53,679 bases of DNA from the NCBI RefSeq assembly GCF_001039355.2, contig NW_019775927.1, positions 26,295-79,973 of the forward strand, written 5' to 3'. A program made the position numbers and the translations under genes. The notes below the pieces were generated by a model. The model saw only the letters and a list, made by a program, of their open reading frames with translations, was not told the DNA's origin and searched no databases. Of this stretch, positions 37,345 through 48,312 are shown piece after piece; the stretch's first letter is position 1, and every line of letters begins with the position of its first letter. Source of the stretch: Lingula anatina (Eukaryota > Brachiopoda > Lingulata > Lingulida > Lingulidae).

Positions 37345-38600
37345 AACGTATTTTTGACAGTCAAGGGAATGACATTAATGAAGATCAGTATTATAAATTC
37401 CGTGTCCCATACAGAAGATGAATGTGGATCTACTTAACTACTGGGTATCTAAGTTTATAGTTGAAGTTTGTAAGGAAAATGGAGAAGAATATCCACCGAA
37501 CTCCATTATGTCCCTAGTGATGGGTTTGCAGTTGCATAGAGTAAAAACTCAGAAGCGCATTGACTTTTTGGAGTGCCCAGATTTTAGCTGGATCCGTTTA
37601 GTACTGGCCGCAAAGACGAAAAGATTCACAAGAAAAGGCATGGGAGGTAAAAGTAAGAAAGCTGAGCACTTTCAGGCTGACGACGTAGAAAAATTGTGGA
37701 AAAGTAAGAAGTTAGATGATTTTAATCCTACCGTTCTGGTCAAAACTATATTTTTTCTCAACGGATTACACTTTGGTCTAAGAGGAGGACAAGAACACAG
37801 GCGCCTCCATTTTAATCCAACTCAAATAACTCTATAGGAGCCCACTGGAAAACCAGCATATTGAAATATACTGAGGATTGTTCCAAAACTGTCCAAGGGG
37901 GGTTGAAACACAGAGGGATAAGTAATAAAGAGGTTGTTCATCATGCCAAATTAACACGAAGTGCCCTCAAAGATGCCACGTGTGCTTATTCAAGTGCTAT
38001 ATGGAATTGTGTCCAACCAAAGGTAAAATGTTAAGATTATTAGTATAGGTAATAATGTTAACTTCAAAGTTCACTTAACGCAATCACTTATTCTTTATTC
38101 CAGTTATATTTACATCACTTGTGTAATCCTTTTCATATAAAAAAAAAAAAAAAAACAACATTAAATTGAACCCATTTCAGAGCTCCCATACCACAAAAGT
38201 GTATACAATTAGTCTTTCCAAAAGTAATTTGATCTGTTTATATTGCACATGTATTGAGACCCATCGATATTTATTATTCATGTATTAAGAAGCTTAATTT
38301 TTTTTCCAGGTCGTGATGACACATTTTATTTGCAACCTACATAAAAGCACCCCAGGTTCTATCTGGTACAGTTGCCAGCCATATGACATCAATACACTTA
38401 ATACATTTGTTCCTGAAATGTATGCCAAAGCTGGATTATCTGGATATTACACCAACCATTCATTAAGGGCTACCACAGCCATGTCTTTATTCCAACAAGG
38501 GCTGGATGAACAACTAATAATGGACCAAACGGGACATAGATCTGCAGCAGGTATATCTACTAGCATACTAAAGTATGCCTTTGCCGAATGCCACATTTAA
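37345..38600 (+). pseudogene. Decayed Crypton-type tyrosine recombinase (DUF3504/KIAA1958-like)
   Basis: Seen: N-terminal core-binding part at 37418-37837 (LLNYWVSKFIVEV, EYPPNSIMSLVMGLQ) with catalytic box I (LHFGLRGGQEHRRL). A TAG then interrupts at 37835. The sequence resumes in another frame (KYTEDCSKTVQGG to WNCVQPK, about 37862-38021). An intron-like gap with a GTAAAA donor and a TTTTCCAG acceptor follows. 38313-38600 carries NHSLRATTAMSLF and TGHRSAAG, the H-x-x-R and GH motifs of the family. The final catalytic Tyr is not clearly preserved. Known: Cryptons use a tyrosine recombinase and were the source of the ZMYM2/QRICH1/KIAA1958 domain. At least two frameshifts and one stop make this copy inactive. 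Confidence 0.85.
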
Positions 38601-38884
38601 AAGTAAAATGTGCTATGCTTGATATTATTGTACATTTACTAAATTATAAATTTATTCAAAAAGGGATTACAAATATAGCAATCCGGATTGTTACTGAAGA
38701 AAATGTGAATGCGCGAAATTGATGTTTATTCCCGACAAATAATTTTTTTCATAATTTTCATAGGAAATACCCAGTGGTAGCATGCCTACAGTTTATACTA
38801 CAAGTGCTTGTACTTATGTCCATTTTCCATTTTCAGGTATTCGGTCTTACAAAAGAGTTGGTGAGGACCAAAGAGAGAGGGTAT

Positions 38885-39289
38885 CAGAATGACTACAGCT
38901 CTTATTGTCACCTTGAGCATATCTAGAACTGAGTATGCATGATATAATGGCACAATATTACAGATATAAAGAGATTTTCCCCTGGCCATGTACATGTTAT
39001 GTAATTCTGTAATATTTTCAAAATACTGGATAAGCTGAACACTTCTTTGTTTTAACAAAATGTCAATTTTTTTCTGTTTTTGTACTCTGAAAATAATACA
39101 GCTTTCAAAATTGGCATAGAATTATTGTGTTTAGTTTTTTAAAATCAATTTTGAAGTTCTTTGAGCCTTTTTAATACTAAATTCTCTATCACTCTTACCA
39201 CACCCTCCCACAAACAAGCTCTTTATCTCCCTCCCTCCCTCCCTCTCTATTTCTCTCTCTCTCACACACACACAAACTCTTTCTCTCTT

Positions 39290-39331
<42 letters not shown>

Positions 39332-39480
39332 ACAGAAACACACCAAGACATCATTGAGATTTAATGAAGACTTCAGCTTCACTGTAAGGTGCTGCCGCCA
39401 AGTGGAAAAAGCAAGCACTACATTGTAAAAGGAAAATGAACAAATTGATTTCTACAATTCATTCAAATAAATTATTCACA
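38885..39480. repeat. Array-family repeat fragment
   Basis: 'ttgtcaccttgagcatatctagaactgagtatgcatgatataatggcacaatattacag' matches 28140-28200, and 'gacagaaacacaccaagacatcattgag...gacttcagc' matches 15060-15120 and 25145-25200. CT/CA microsatellites lie at about 39220-39330. It shows that the LINE and Crypton lie inside the same repeat field. Confidence 0.8.
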
Positions 39481-39798
39481 CAATCCAAAAAAGAGAAGTA
39501 AGGCAGCAAAGCTGTCAAATATACAGACAAAAAACAAAAAACAAAATAAATAAATAATGCACATAATAGGAGACTACCATTTCTGAGGCAATAATACACT
39601 ACGGTAATAAACTTGAAAATTTCGTCGCTTAAAAATAAATTAATATTTTAAACTCCTGGGTATGACAAAATTTTCAGAACTCCAACCTTCGGGCTTTTAT
39701 CCTTATCTGCTTTTATCCTTGTCTCTCATATATTGTGGCATATTTATCACTACTTCTTAAGTCAGGAAGGGGGGGGGTGGTTAAAGATAAATGAAAAA

Positions 39799-39802
<4 letters not shown>

Positions 39803-39857
<55 letters not shown>
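39803..39857. repeat. (TA)n microsatellite
   Basis: About 55 bp of alternating AT between the array-family fragment and the Penelope-like element. Confidence 0.95.
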
Positions 39858-39858
<1 letters not shown>

Positions 39859-39950
39859 CAAGCTTGAGTGTGGAACAGAGTGCCCAACAGTCCAGAGCAT
39901 TTCTACACAATTAAAATAAATAAATAAATAAATAAACAAAAGACATGCAA

Positions 39951-40011
39951 AAACCTCGACTCCGAGTTTCACGGGCATACCCAGAAGGTATGCCCGATCG
40001 TCAGGAGGTTT
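39951..40011 (-). ncRNA. Type I hammerhead ribozyme, associated with a Penelope-like element
   Basis: Read on the minus strand from 40011 down. Stem I 5' strand AAACCUC (40011-40005); core CUGACGA (40004-39998), fitting CUGANGA; stem II CGGGCAUACC (39996-39987), loop UUCUG, GGUAUGCCCG (39981-39972). Next come core GAAA (39970-39967), a minimal stem III CUCGGAG, cleavage triplet GUC (ending 39958), and the stem I 3' strand GAGGUUU (39957-39951), which pairs perfectly with AAACCUC. One deviation: position 10.1/11.1 is U-U instead of G-C. Known: Penelope-like elements carry hammerheads with very short stem III in their terminal repeats. The neighbouring coding remnant is on the same strand and upstream, as expected. 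Confidence 0.85.
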
Positions 40012-40043
40012 ATTTGAAAATGGTTTTATTAGCCATTTTACGT

Positions 40044-40078
40044 ACACGGCGTTACGACACTTACGTCGCACGCCGTGT
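40044..40078. other. Perfect hairpin 3' of the Penelope-like coding region
   Basis: ACACGGCGT (40044-40052) pairs with ACGCCGTGT (40070-40078), and inside it CGAC (40055-40058) with GTCG (40065-40068). It lies between the coding remnant and the hammerhead, so it is probably part of the element's untranslated or terminal region. Confidence 0.7.
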
Positions 40079-40159
40079 TAGTTACTTCAGCTTATGCCGA
40101 CACATGGTAATTATTTCAGTTCTTTTATTTAGAGTATCCGGTGTTATCATTATTAACAG

Positions 40160-41290
40160 TTTTTTTCATCCAGGCAAAGATTGCATAGATGCTGATTTCT
40201 CCTTTGCAACGCTGATTTCTTTATGATGTCCCAGCTAATGTCATCTTGATTGTTAACTGACATATTTTTGAGAATTTTTTTATTGTGACCGTGAATGATT
40301 TGCTGTATGTTTTTCATACAACAGTAACTTACTTTTACAGTCGATCTGTTGAATAATCGGTAAAGCTTGCTTCCGCGAGGGAAATGTGTGTCTAGCAACT
40401 GGAGGAATATATGCCCGATTTTCGTTCTTACATTTTTCGAGTATGGTGGGTTGCACCAAATAAGTTTCCCGCTTCGTCTTTTCTTTTCACTGGGACTAGA
40501 GCTGCTTGCTTTGAGTTATTACCCAAAGACATTACGGTATAGCCCGCGGTTTGAAGCGCCGTCGTTTATACGATATCTGATCCTTCTGCTACCACCCCTT
40601 CAGACGAAAGGGATTGCAATCTTTCACCGATGGCTTTAGGAATGTTCCTTATTATTGCGGGGGGGTGATTTGAGTTTTTGTAAACATAGATTGGCTGCGC
40701 GTTCGGTTTTACAAACGGCCTGTGTTTCCCAGATTCTAAGTCTAGGTTAACATCAAGGAAGTTAACTACTCTATCCTTGGTGGATACAGTGATGTTAAGG
40801 TCATAACTTTTGAAGAGCTTGACTAGATCCTTTCTAATGCTGTCAACTTGGCTTCCACCACAAGATTTCATCACGGCTAGGCCCTCATCCCTATTTAGTC
40901 CTACCGATGTGACGCACGCTGCTCTTCCGGGCTCCTTCGTCGGTACACATATTTCTTCCTGTATCCTATCTAATTCGCAAATTTCAGCGCCATCATAGGC
41001 TCCCATAGACACATCAAACTGTGAATCCCTATCCTTCCTCTCCCAAATTTAACCACTGCGATCCTTTAATAATGTACACCTGGAATGCCGTATAATCTGG
41101 ATATCGGTCAACGTTATTCGTGTGAATTTTTTTGCCCACTCCAAGCTGTTCATAAGTAGATCTTCCGATATAGAGGGATAAAAATCCACAACGTCGAACT
41201 TAAGTGTCTTTTTGTTATGAAGGTTGTTAAACCATTCTAATACTTCATTTGTGCTTCTCCATTGTATCAAACCTGTCTTTGATCCTTAAC
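40160..41290 (-). mobile_element. Penelope-like retroelement (PLE), 5'-truncated and decayed
   Basis: Minus-strand coding remnant. RT motif A is at 41270-41052 (TLKFDVVDFYPSISEDLL), followed by an in-frame TAA (41049-41051). The frame continues with FDVSMGAYDGAEICEL. The catalytic YxDD position reads LNRDEGLAV. Thumb and later parts follow: VVNFLDVNLDLESGKHRPF, SNHPPAIIRNIPKAIGERL, then HFPRGSKLYRLFNR, VKVSYCCMKN and HNKKILKN. The expected GIY-YIG endonuclease core is absent: the sequence jumps to its C-terminal end (DDISWDIIKK, LCNLCLDEK). Known: PLEs join this RT to a GIY-YIG nuclease. The copy has a stop, a damaged active site and an internal deletion. Confidence 0.85.
40566..41048 (-). 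pseudogene. PLE reverse transcriptase, palm-thumb portion
   Basis: Largest uninterrupted piece of the PLE. It holds GAYDGAEICEL, GLNRDEGLAVMKSCGG and NFLDVNLDL, then VKPNAQPIYVYKNSNHPPAI. The normal YRDDG box is NRDEG here, changing both the Tyr and a catalytic Asp. The 40566-40400 continuation shifts frame and carries a stop before HFPRGSK resumes at 40398. Confidence 0.8.
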
Positions 41291-41367
41291 ATCACTGTAT
41301 CCACCAACGATAGAGCAGTTAACTTCCTTGATGTTAACCTAAACTTAGAATCCGGGAAACACAGGCC
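41284..41367 (+). repeat. Inverted duplicate of part of the PLE
   Basis: 84 bp that is the reverse complement of 40717-40800 with about six mismatches; translated on plus it gives NITVSTNDRAVNFLDVNL, matching the minus-strand element. It abuts the truncated 5' end of the PLE. Confidence 0.9.
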
Positions 41368-42104
41368 GTTAGATCAAAGACATTTATATGAAAAGGAAAT
41401 GTTTTCACAGTATTTTGGAAAAGTTGAATGGAATCAACTGAAAAAGGTAAAAAATTTCCTAATCTGAGAAGCCATGTATCTCCCAACAAAGAAAGATCGA
41501 GGTAGTTCAGGAGCATATATGCTCAAAGTTTTGTCAAAGAGTTCAACTCACTGCCCTGTGAAGCATGCATAGTTTTGTGGCCTGAGGTGCCGTATCTGTT
41601 ACTTTGTGACCTGACCTGCTAAAAGCAAGGCTGCGCGCTCTTTTCATCTTTCGCATCTTCAACTTCAATCAAGAAGCAGAGTATCAATTACAAGTGCTCG
41701 GATAGGGTGGAAGCATGAAGGGAATAAATAATTATAAGCAGTATCCTTGGGACACAAGGTTATTCAATTTATCTCTTTCAATTTATGCTGTAAAATATTA
41801 CCCAACTAGCCTGCTGATCTCACAATTCTAACAAATAACCATTAATTGGGTTGCAAAACTGCAAGTAACTAACCCATATCAAGATGGCATTGCGCTATCC
41901 TTGCACGGGAATTGCACATTGAACAATACACTTACGGTCATCACGCGACAATTAACACAAGGCAATCCTGTGATACGGAGTACAGAGCTATGAAAATTGA
42001 TAAGCCTTGATTACATCTGCCACAGGTGCAGCAACATATAAGTGTATATATTTTTCCGTATGATTTTTTTTTTTCAAAATTGTAAGTATAGTTACGGGCT
42101 ACGG

Positions 42105-42810
42105 CTAATACAACGTGCGGGATCCGTGCCATTTCCCCAACATTATCTCAATATCACGTATGGAAAATTGTATTTCATTTGAAAAAGGCTAATCCGGAGC
42201 CCTTTCATTCTCATTGCAGTTGCCGCATGATTAAGATTAACATGCTGTTGATACAGCCCCCTACGATTTTTTTCAACCTTATGTTCAGATTTAGAAAAAC
42301 TGCAATTTCACATTTATGCAAATGAATTATACCAAACAGTTGTACAACTCCTTTATTACAATAACATTTAAACATCTTAACTATTCTTATATCTCCTAAA
42401 CCACTGAATAAGGAAGAGAAAGAGACCTACAACAGGTTCTACCATTGTCACAAACGCCTAATACAACGTGCAGGATCCGTGCCATTTCCCCAACATTATC
42501 TCAATATCACGTATGGAAAATTGTATTTCATTTGAAAAAGGCTAATCCGGAGCCCTTTCATTCTCATTGCAGTTGCCGCATGATTAAGATTAACATGCTG
42601 TTGATGCAGCCCCCTACGATTTTTTTCAACCTTATGTTCAGATTTAGAAAAATTGCAATTTCACATTTATGCAAATGAATTATACCAAGCAGTTGTACAA
42701 CTCCTTTATTACAATAACATTTAAACATCTTAACTATTCTTATATCTCCTAAACCACTGAATAAGGAAGAGAAAGAGACCTACAACAGGTTCTACCATTG
42801 TCACAAACGC
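42105..42810. repeat. 353-bp tandem duplication
   Basis: Copies at 42105-42457 and 42458-42810 differ at only a few positions (for example cgtgcgggatcc/cgtgcaggatcc, gatacagcc/gatgcagcc). No coding potential. Confidence 0.95.
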
Positions 42811-43119
42811 CGCAAGTCCACCGAATATTCCCTGTGCAGGAACTGCGCAATGACATCTACGATATTGTTGTGGTCTACGGGCTTATGATTGATAAAAGTT
42901 TGACAAAATCGTAGAGGCTATGGAGGCTGTGAATCTGTACGATTTTGATGAGCTTTGCATGGTCACCATCTGCCTCCAAACAGACACCGTACGATAACAG
43001 ATTTACCATCATTTTTATATAATCAACTACCAATATTGTTAAGATTCAGAAAATGTTAAAAGATCACTTTCACATATCTAATTTGTTCAATAATGAGACT
43101 GTTAACATGCCTAAGAATC

Positions 43120-43530
43120 AAATCTGGGGAAAAACTTATATAAAAAAAGGCATAACTTCATCAAAATTAAACCAATAAAACTTATTTTCAAACTTGATCT
43201 GTATATTAGTAAGATTGATCACTCCTGTAAGTTGCAAGACAGATTGGTTTTCCTTGCAGGCTGATTGGTTTTCCTTGAAATTTGTAATCAGTGCTGCATA
43301 TATGTTAAAGAAGCGAAAAAAACAGCATAACTTTTTTTAAAATGGCCCAATTATGCTGATTTTCAAATTCCACTTGAGTTTTATAAAAATTTCTGTAAGT
43401 TTGCAGCCAAAAGGTTAAATGGTTTCCCACTTAAAAAAGTGAAAAAAAAGCATAACTTTTGAAAAAATGCCCCAATCCTGATGATTTTCGAACTTGACCT
43501 GCGTTTTATAAATATTCATCTGTAAGTTTC
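43120..43530. repeat. Degenerate tandem repeat ('cataactt...tttcaaa...gacct')
   Basis: Three diverged copies of roughly 110-160 bp, each containing 'aaaaagcataactt..', 'ccaat..tgattttcaaa.ttgacctg..ttttata' and 'tctgtaagtttgcaag'. A similar phrase occurs near 51600-51740. Confidence 0.6.
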
Positions 43531-44095
43531 AATAAAGAAAGAAAAAAAAACTGTGTTCCACTTAGTCTTATCCTGTTATCGGTGAAAGTGCATGGTGACG
43601 ACAGACACAGGTGATGGCTATATGTACTAGTACAGACACATCTGTGTCTGTACATATAACTTTCACTTATATGAAATCCATATGTGCACTAAAATGCAGC
43701 AGAGGTTAAGGCATGCAAAATTGTCCCAAGGCAGTAAAATATCACATGGAAATAGACAATAACACACAAAACTGAAAGAAAATGAACAAATTATATATAT
43801 ACAGGAGAGAACAGTATGACTAGTGAATATACGTAAGCGCATAAAATTTAGCAAAAAACGAAACAGCTGTCAAAACATATGTGAGAAAAGCTGCGAAATT
43901 TCAAAACAAAAAAGCAACCAAGCTATTTTTGCTTCACTCAGTCTGAAGAATGCATTTTGGCACAAAAAGTTCACAGGAAAGAACATAGCAGGGTTTGGCT
44001 ACTGGGCTTATGAGAGTTGCGACTCAACTATAAATGTCAATATTTGCATGTTTGGATAACTTTATTTTGTTCAGTTTTTTGAAAATCAAATTTAA

Positions 44096-44453
44096 AGGCC
44101 ATACGAAGCATCGGAGGAGCGTGGATTCCTAGTAACGCATGTAAACCACTTCTACTATTTTCTTATACCACTCAAATAAATTCGACATACCCAGGAATAA
44201 ACTGAATAAATCACTCGATCAGCCATAAAAGAGGCTCCTTTCTTTAAATTTTTGGTCGGAAATTTAACCTACTTTCATGACCTACTTTTCTTCCCCATTG
44301 ACGTACAGCATAGAATGCTAGAAGAAAAATCCGTTCAAACATTGGGTAAAATTTAACAATGCCTTTTGGTAATTATCTTAGTTATACTACTTGAAACTAT
44401 ATGCTGGCATTTGGTCGGTTTTTGTGGCAAAAAAATTGAGTTTGTATGCATCT
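44096..44453. mobile_element. Non-autonomous Kolobok derivative (358 bp)
   Basis: Flanked by TTAA on both sides (44092-44095 and 44454-44457). The right end TTTGTATGCATCT and sub-terminal 'ggcatttggtcgg...gtggcaaaaaa' match the right end of the element at 15778-24745. The left arm shares 'taacgcat.taaaccacttctacta' and 'ttaacctactttc.tgacct' with its left arm. The left tip has drifted (AGGCCATAC instead of AGATGCATAC). No coding sequence; it would need transposase in trans. Confidence 0.85.
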
Positions 44454-44459
44454 TTAAGA

Positions 44460-44617
44460 TTTATTGAGCTTTTTAAACACTACATCCTCTCTCTTCTCAC
44501 ACCTACCCACAAACACACAAATGCACACTCTCACACACATTCACAATAATTTCCTTCTACAGACACATGATTTGAAAAATGTGGAGATTTTACATTAAGT
44601 GTGGTCTCTCTTTTCTT

Positions 44618-44667
<50 letters not shown>

Positions 44668-44826
44668 TACTGTACACACACACACAGTGACACTGTTTCA
44701 CTTTCTCTCTCATAAACACACAANCACAAATGCACACTCTCTCACACATTCACAATAATTTCCTTCTACAGACACATGATTTGAAAAATGTGGAGATTTT
44801 ACATTAAGTGTGGTCTCTCTTTTCTT

Positions 44827-44866
<40 letters not shown>

Positions 44867-44944
44867 TTCACAATAATTTCCTTCTACAGACACATGATTT
44901 GAAAAATGTGGAGATTTTACATTAAGTGTGGTCTCTCTTTTCTT

Positions 44945-44994
<50 letters not shown>

Positions 44995-45060
44995 TACTGT
45001 ACACACACACACAGTGACACTGTTTCACTTTCTCTCTCATAAACACACAAACATTCAATC
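44460..45060. repeat. Tandem segments with CT/CA microsatellites
   Basis: The phrase 'cacaataatttccttctacagacacatgatttgaaaaatgtggagattttac...ctctctt' occurs three times (from about 44542, 44751 and 44868), each followed by a CT run of different length. A single N is at 44724. Probably a slippage- or assembly-prone tandem repeat. Confidence 0.85.
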
Positions 45061-48000
45061 TGGATAGACACCAATCCCTTCTCCCCCAGAACATGGACAT
45101 AATGAGAGAAGGACGTGAAATGCAGCATCTTCCTTTGAAGCTACCGTTTAGCTATTAAAAAACAAGACTACTGGTACGCGTTAGATCGATAACTGATTTT
45201 ATTCTCGTAAGATTACCATCCGCCCCCTTCCTTATGAATAGGTATTACTTTATTAATACAATGCAACTGACGTGTAGCCGCAAGTTAGAAGACAATGCGT
45301 GATTACTCACAGCAGTAGGAGGCCGCTACCGCTCCCCAGCAAGGAGTCAACACAGCAGCGCGTAACCCGGGCTTAATTAGGAGTTATTGGCTGTCCACTT
45401 ATGATCGGTATTGTTCGTCTTGATTGCAGCACACTTCCTACTCACTATTGGTTCGCCCGCCTCTTCTTAAAATGCTCTCTCAAACCTTTCCTCAGTCAGC
45501 CGAGAATGGAAACACGTTTATCTGCCGATAAACTACGTCATTGTTGTATTATTCGGCATCATTCTACAGTGGGTCATAAGGCTCTATCTATGTTTTTTTT
45601 CGTCTCGGATTTTACCAGATTAAGCTGACGCTAGAAAACTAAATTTAATGAATAATTTTCTCACGTGCACGTATCCAGCTAATTTTACGACAATAACTCC
45701 CACGGCACCTCTGCCATTTGCAATTGTGCTTCCAACTGATAGGCCAATACAACTATACCAGACCCATTGCACAAGAAAAGACCGTTTATATTTAATGAAT
45801 TAAAAAACATTTGAGTATCGCGACTTTCTATTATATACTATCGATGGTATCCCTGTATTAAATCATTGACTGCTACCTGCTACCCCCTCTATTGTAGTGT
45901 AGCATGACTCGTATCACAAGATGGCCTTAGAAATGAAGTAAGACAGGCCTACACTCTGATAGTTTTTAGTCTATTATTAACCCTAATGCCGTTTCTTGTC
46001 ATTCATTCTAGAACTCTCTGAGCCATCGAAAAGTTATTTGCCAGGACATTAATAGGCTACTTCTTAGCGGATTTTTTTTATTTTCACTGAGTCAAAAACT
46101 GTTCGAGGACGTCTCTGTCGTTATCGCCGTTTTTCGGAAGTCATTTATACGGCATTGAACGGCAGTCCCAGACAAAGGATTGGAAAGTTTCCAAATAAAA
46201 GAACTTATAAATGCTGCCACTAGCCAACGTTATTGTTCCTAAGTAAAGAGAGGCGATAATGATCTGTTTTTTCTTCTAGCTTAGTCTGTCGACTAAAAAT
46301 GAACAAGGTTAGGCCTACAATACAACCACCAATTATTACGACCATTAAAGAGGTTCTTTGCTACACTCCCTTTCTTCATGATCGCGAAACCCGTGGAGTG
46401 CTGTGTTTTAAATATATAAAAAGGGTCTCGCGAGGTGAAGCTATAATAATGAACTAAAAAAATACAATGAATATCTTATAAACCATGAAGCACGTAGCCT
46501 AGGCCTCTTCTTTGACCGACATCACATTTTTATATTCTTTATTCTTTTGTTGAGTTTAGTTGATCGGTGATGTACCGTTGGTAAGAGTAGCAATCATCAC
46601 TCCTGCGTCCAACCCCCATAATTAACGCAGCCAGGAATAGGCGCTGAAATAGGGGGTATTATATCAGGAATTAATTTTTGTAATTATGTATCTGTAAAAT
46701 AAGAATCGTTACATTATCCAGTATTTTTCCAGATGGAAAATATCATAATTTATGCACAATGATCGAATTATAAAGAGAATCACACAAAAGGGCACCCTAT
46801 ACCAGAGTTACAGATTGATTTTTCATTACACAGTCTCTTGCACTGAAGAAAAATACTCATATTTAATTTGCGGCCTTAGTAGAGGATCATCTCTCGCTTT
46901 CTCTCAAATCAAAATAAACCAGCAAATATGAAAATTGGCAAACTGTATTACGATGTTAAGTGTTGAGAACCCTTTAAACACGGTGTATGGTAATATGCAC
47001 GTTTAGACTAATTTCAATTTTAATTTCAATTAAATTAAATTTTAATTTTAATTAAAATTGATATTACCGAAATTAGTAAATGTCGTTTGCGTCATGTATC
47101 AATATTTATGCGCATAATAGTATCTACGTTATAAACATTCAGCAAAGATATTTGGAAGGCCGCTCTTTCGTCATTTATATCAAATGAAAACTAGCTGATA
47201 GCCATCGTATCAATCATTATACCATGATAAAAGATTAGCATACTAATTTATGTCCCCAGTCATAATAACTTTAACAATAACAACAACCCTCCCTACTCTG
47301 CTTTCCGTATCAAAAACAATTAGCCACAACTGTTTTATATTAATAGATATCTATAATAATGACAATTTCAAAATCTTCAAAAGTACCTTCAGGGGTACGA
47401 ACTCCCGTCGGGTAGGTTATTGAGTATGCAACGACGTTAACCGTTGTTCCACCAATTCTATTATTCTCTCACGCTGATATCGACAGCTCTGTGTTTCCGC
47501 ACATGCCGAAGCTTTGCGGAAATTGCCGAAGGCTAGGAAAATTCTTCAAAATATACTTTTATTACTTTTAATCAAATCTCCCACTGCCCTGAGGTATGAC
47601 TAAAACCTTTCAGTTGTCATCAGACTTTGTAATTTGGGAGAAAAAGGTAAACAGGAATTTCTGGTGATGAATAATAGGTTATAGTGCTGCAAGGTCTTGT
47701 TTTCTATCCCTGATGTGCGAGTAGCTTTTTCTACAGTTTCTATAATTCTCTTTACGTATGAAAATGTGCAGGTTTTCTGATATAATAAGACTTTGATAAA
47801 ATCAAAACCAACAATACTTTTAAAGTCGAGAGTCGGGATAAATATCGGCAAGGTGGAGATATGTCCCGCCAGCGCTTCCGCAACAGCAAGACTGAAGGAC
47901 GCAAGTTACAAAGCAAAACATGTTTAGTCAAGTTAAAGACTTAATTACCAGCTTAACAGCGGCGACAGTGACTCCCGCTGTGAGCGACTTGCGCTATCTA

Positions 48001-48306
48001 TCGTAATCCCCCTATCATTAACACTGTCGGGGGCGTGCGCACTAGCTCGCATGATGTAGACAGCGTGGGCTATTAAAGTGACCAGGGACTAAATAGTAAC
48101 ACGGTATGTGCGTTCGGGTAAACATTCGCCCATTGTCTCAGATAAGCTGTTTTGATAGCTCCACGGGAGTCTGAACAACTTATTATCAAGGTAGCGCGCG
48201 CTGTGCCTCACTGAAATTCTATTGCATGGATAACGCAATTTCTTGCGGTCCCTCGTGGTTGCTATGATACAGCATTGCCTCCATCTTGTAGTTGCTAGCA
48301 CATAGC
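45061..48306. other. Non-coding stretch
   Basis: No domain, RNA gene or repeat family recognised. An AT-only foldback at about 47010-47080 (ctaatttcaa...ttaccgaaattag) is the only structure of note. Confidence 0.5.
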
Positions 48307-48312
48307 ACTAGT

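Larger units (their letters stand above)
34740..37345 (-). mobile_element. Decayed non-LTR retrotransposon (LINE)
   Basis: Minus-strand fragments in the order expected of a LINE ORF2. The endonuclease-RT linker lies at about 37300-36910 (RNQPRWWDQEC, FKALCEMKK, EIWNYIKSLK). Early reverse transcriptase is at 36600-36190 (KNGKSPGPDGLVIEMFK, ATNYRGIALLNVMGKI), with palm motif A at about 36165-36105 (FIDFSAAFDSVQH). The catalytic box LLYADDIV falls in 35900-35293 and is followed by SAYKYLGTYF and FCGAEIWGY. The C-terminal part is at 35276-35076 (KYWLKLVHM, GRHTWATDVK). The 3' end at about 34902-34740 carries a Cys motif (LCLICKKH) and [10 protein letters not shown]. Frame breaks between the pieces show it is dead. 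CR1/Tx1-like clades are possible; I cannot fix the clade. Confidence 0.85.

Noticed and set aside
45401-45628. 75-codon plus-strand frame
   Set aside because: No similarity to a known family and no splice context; AT-rich flanks.
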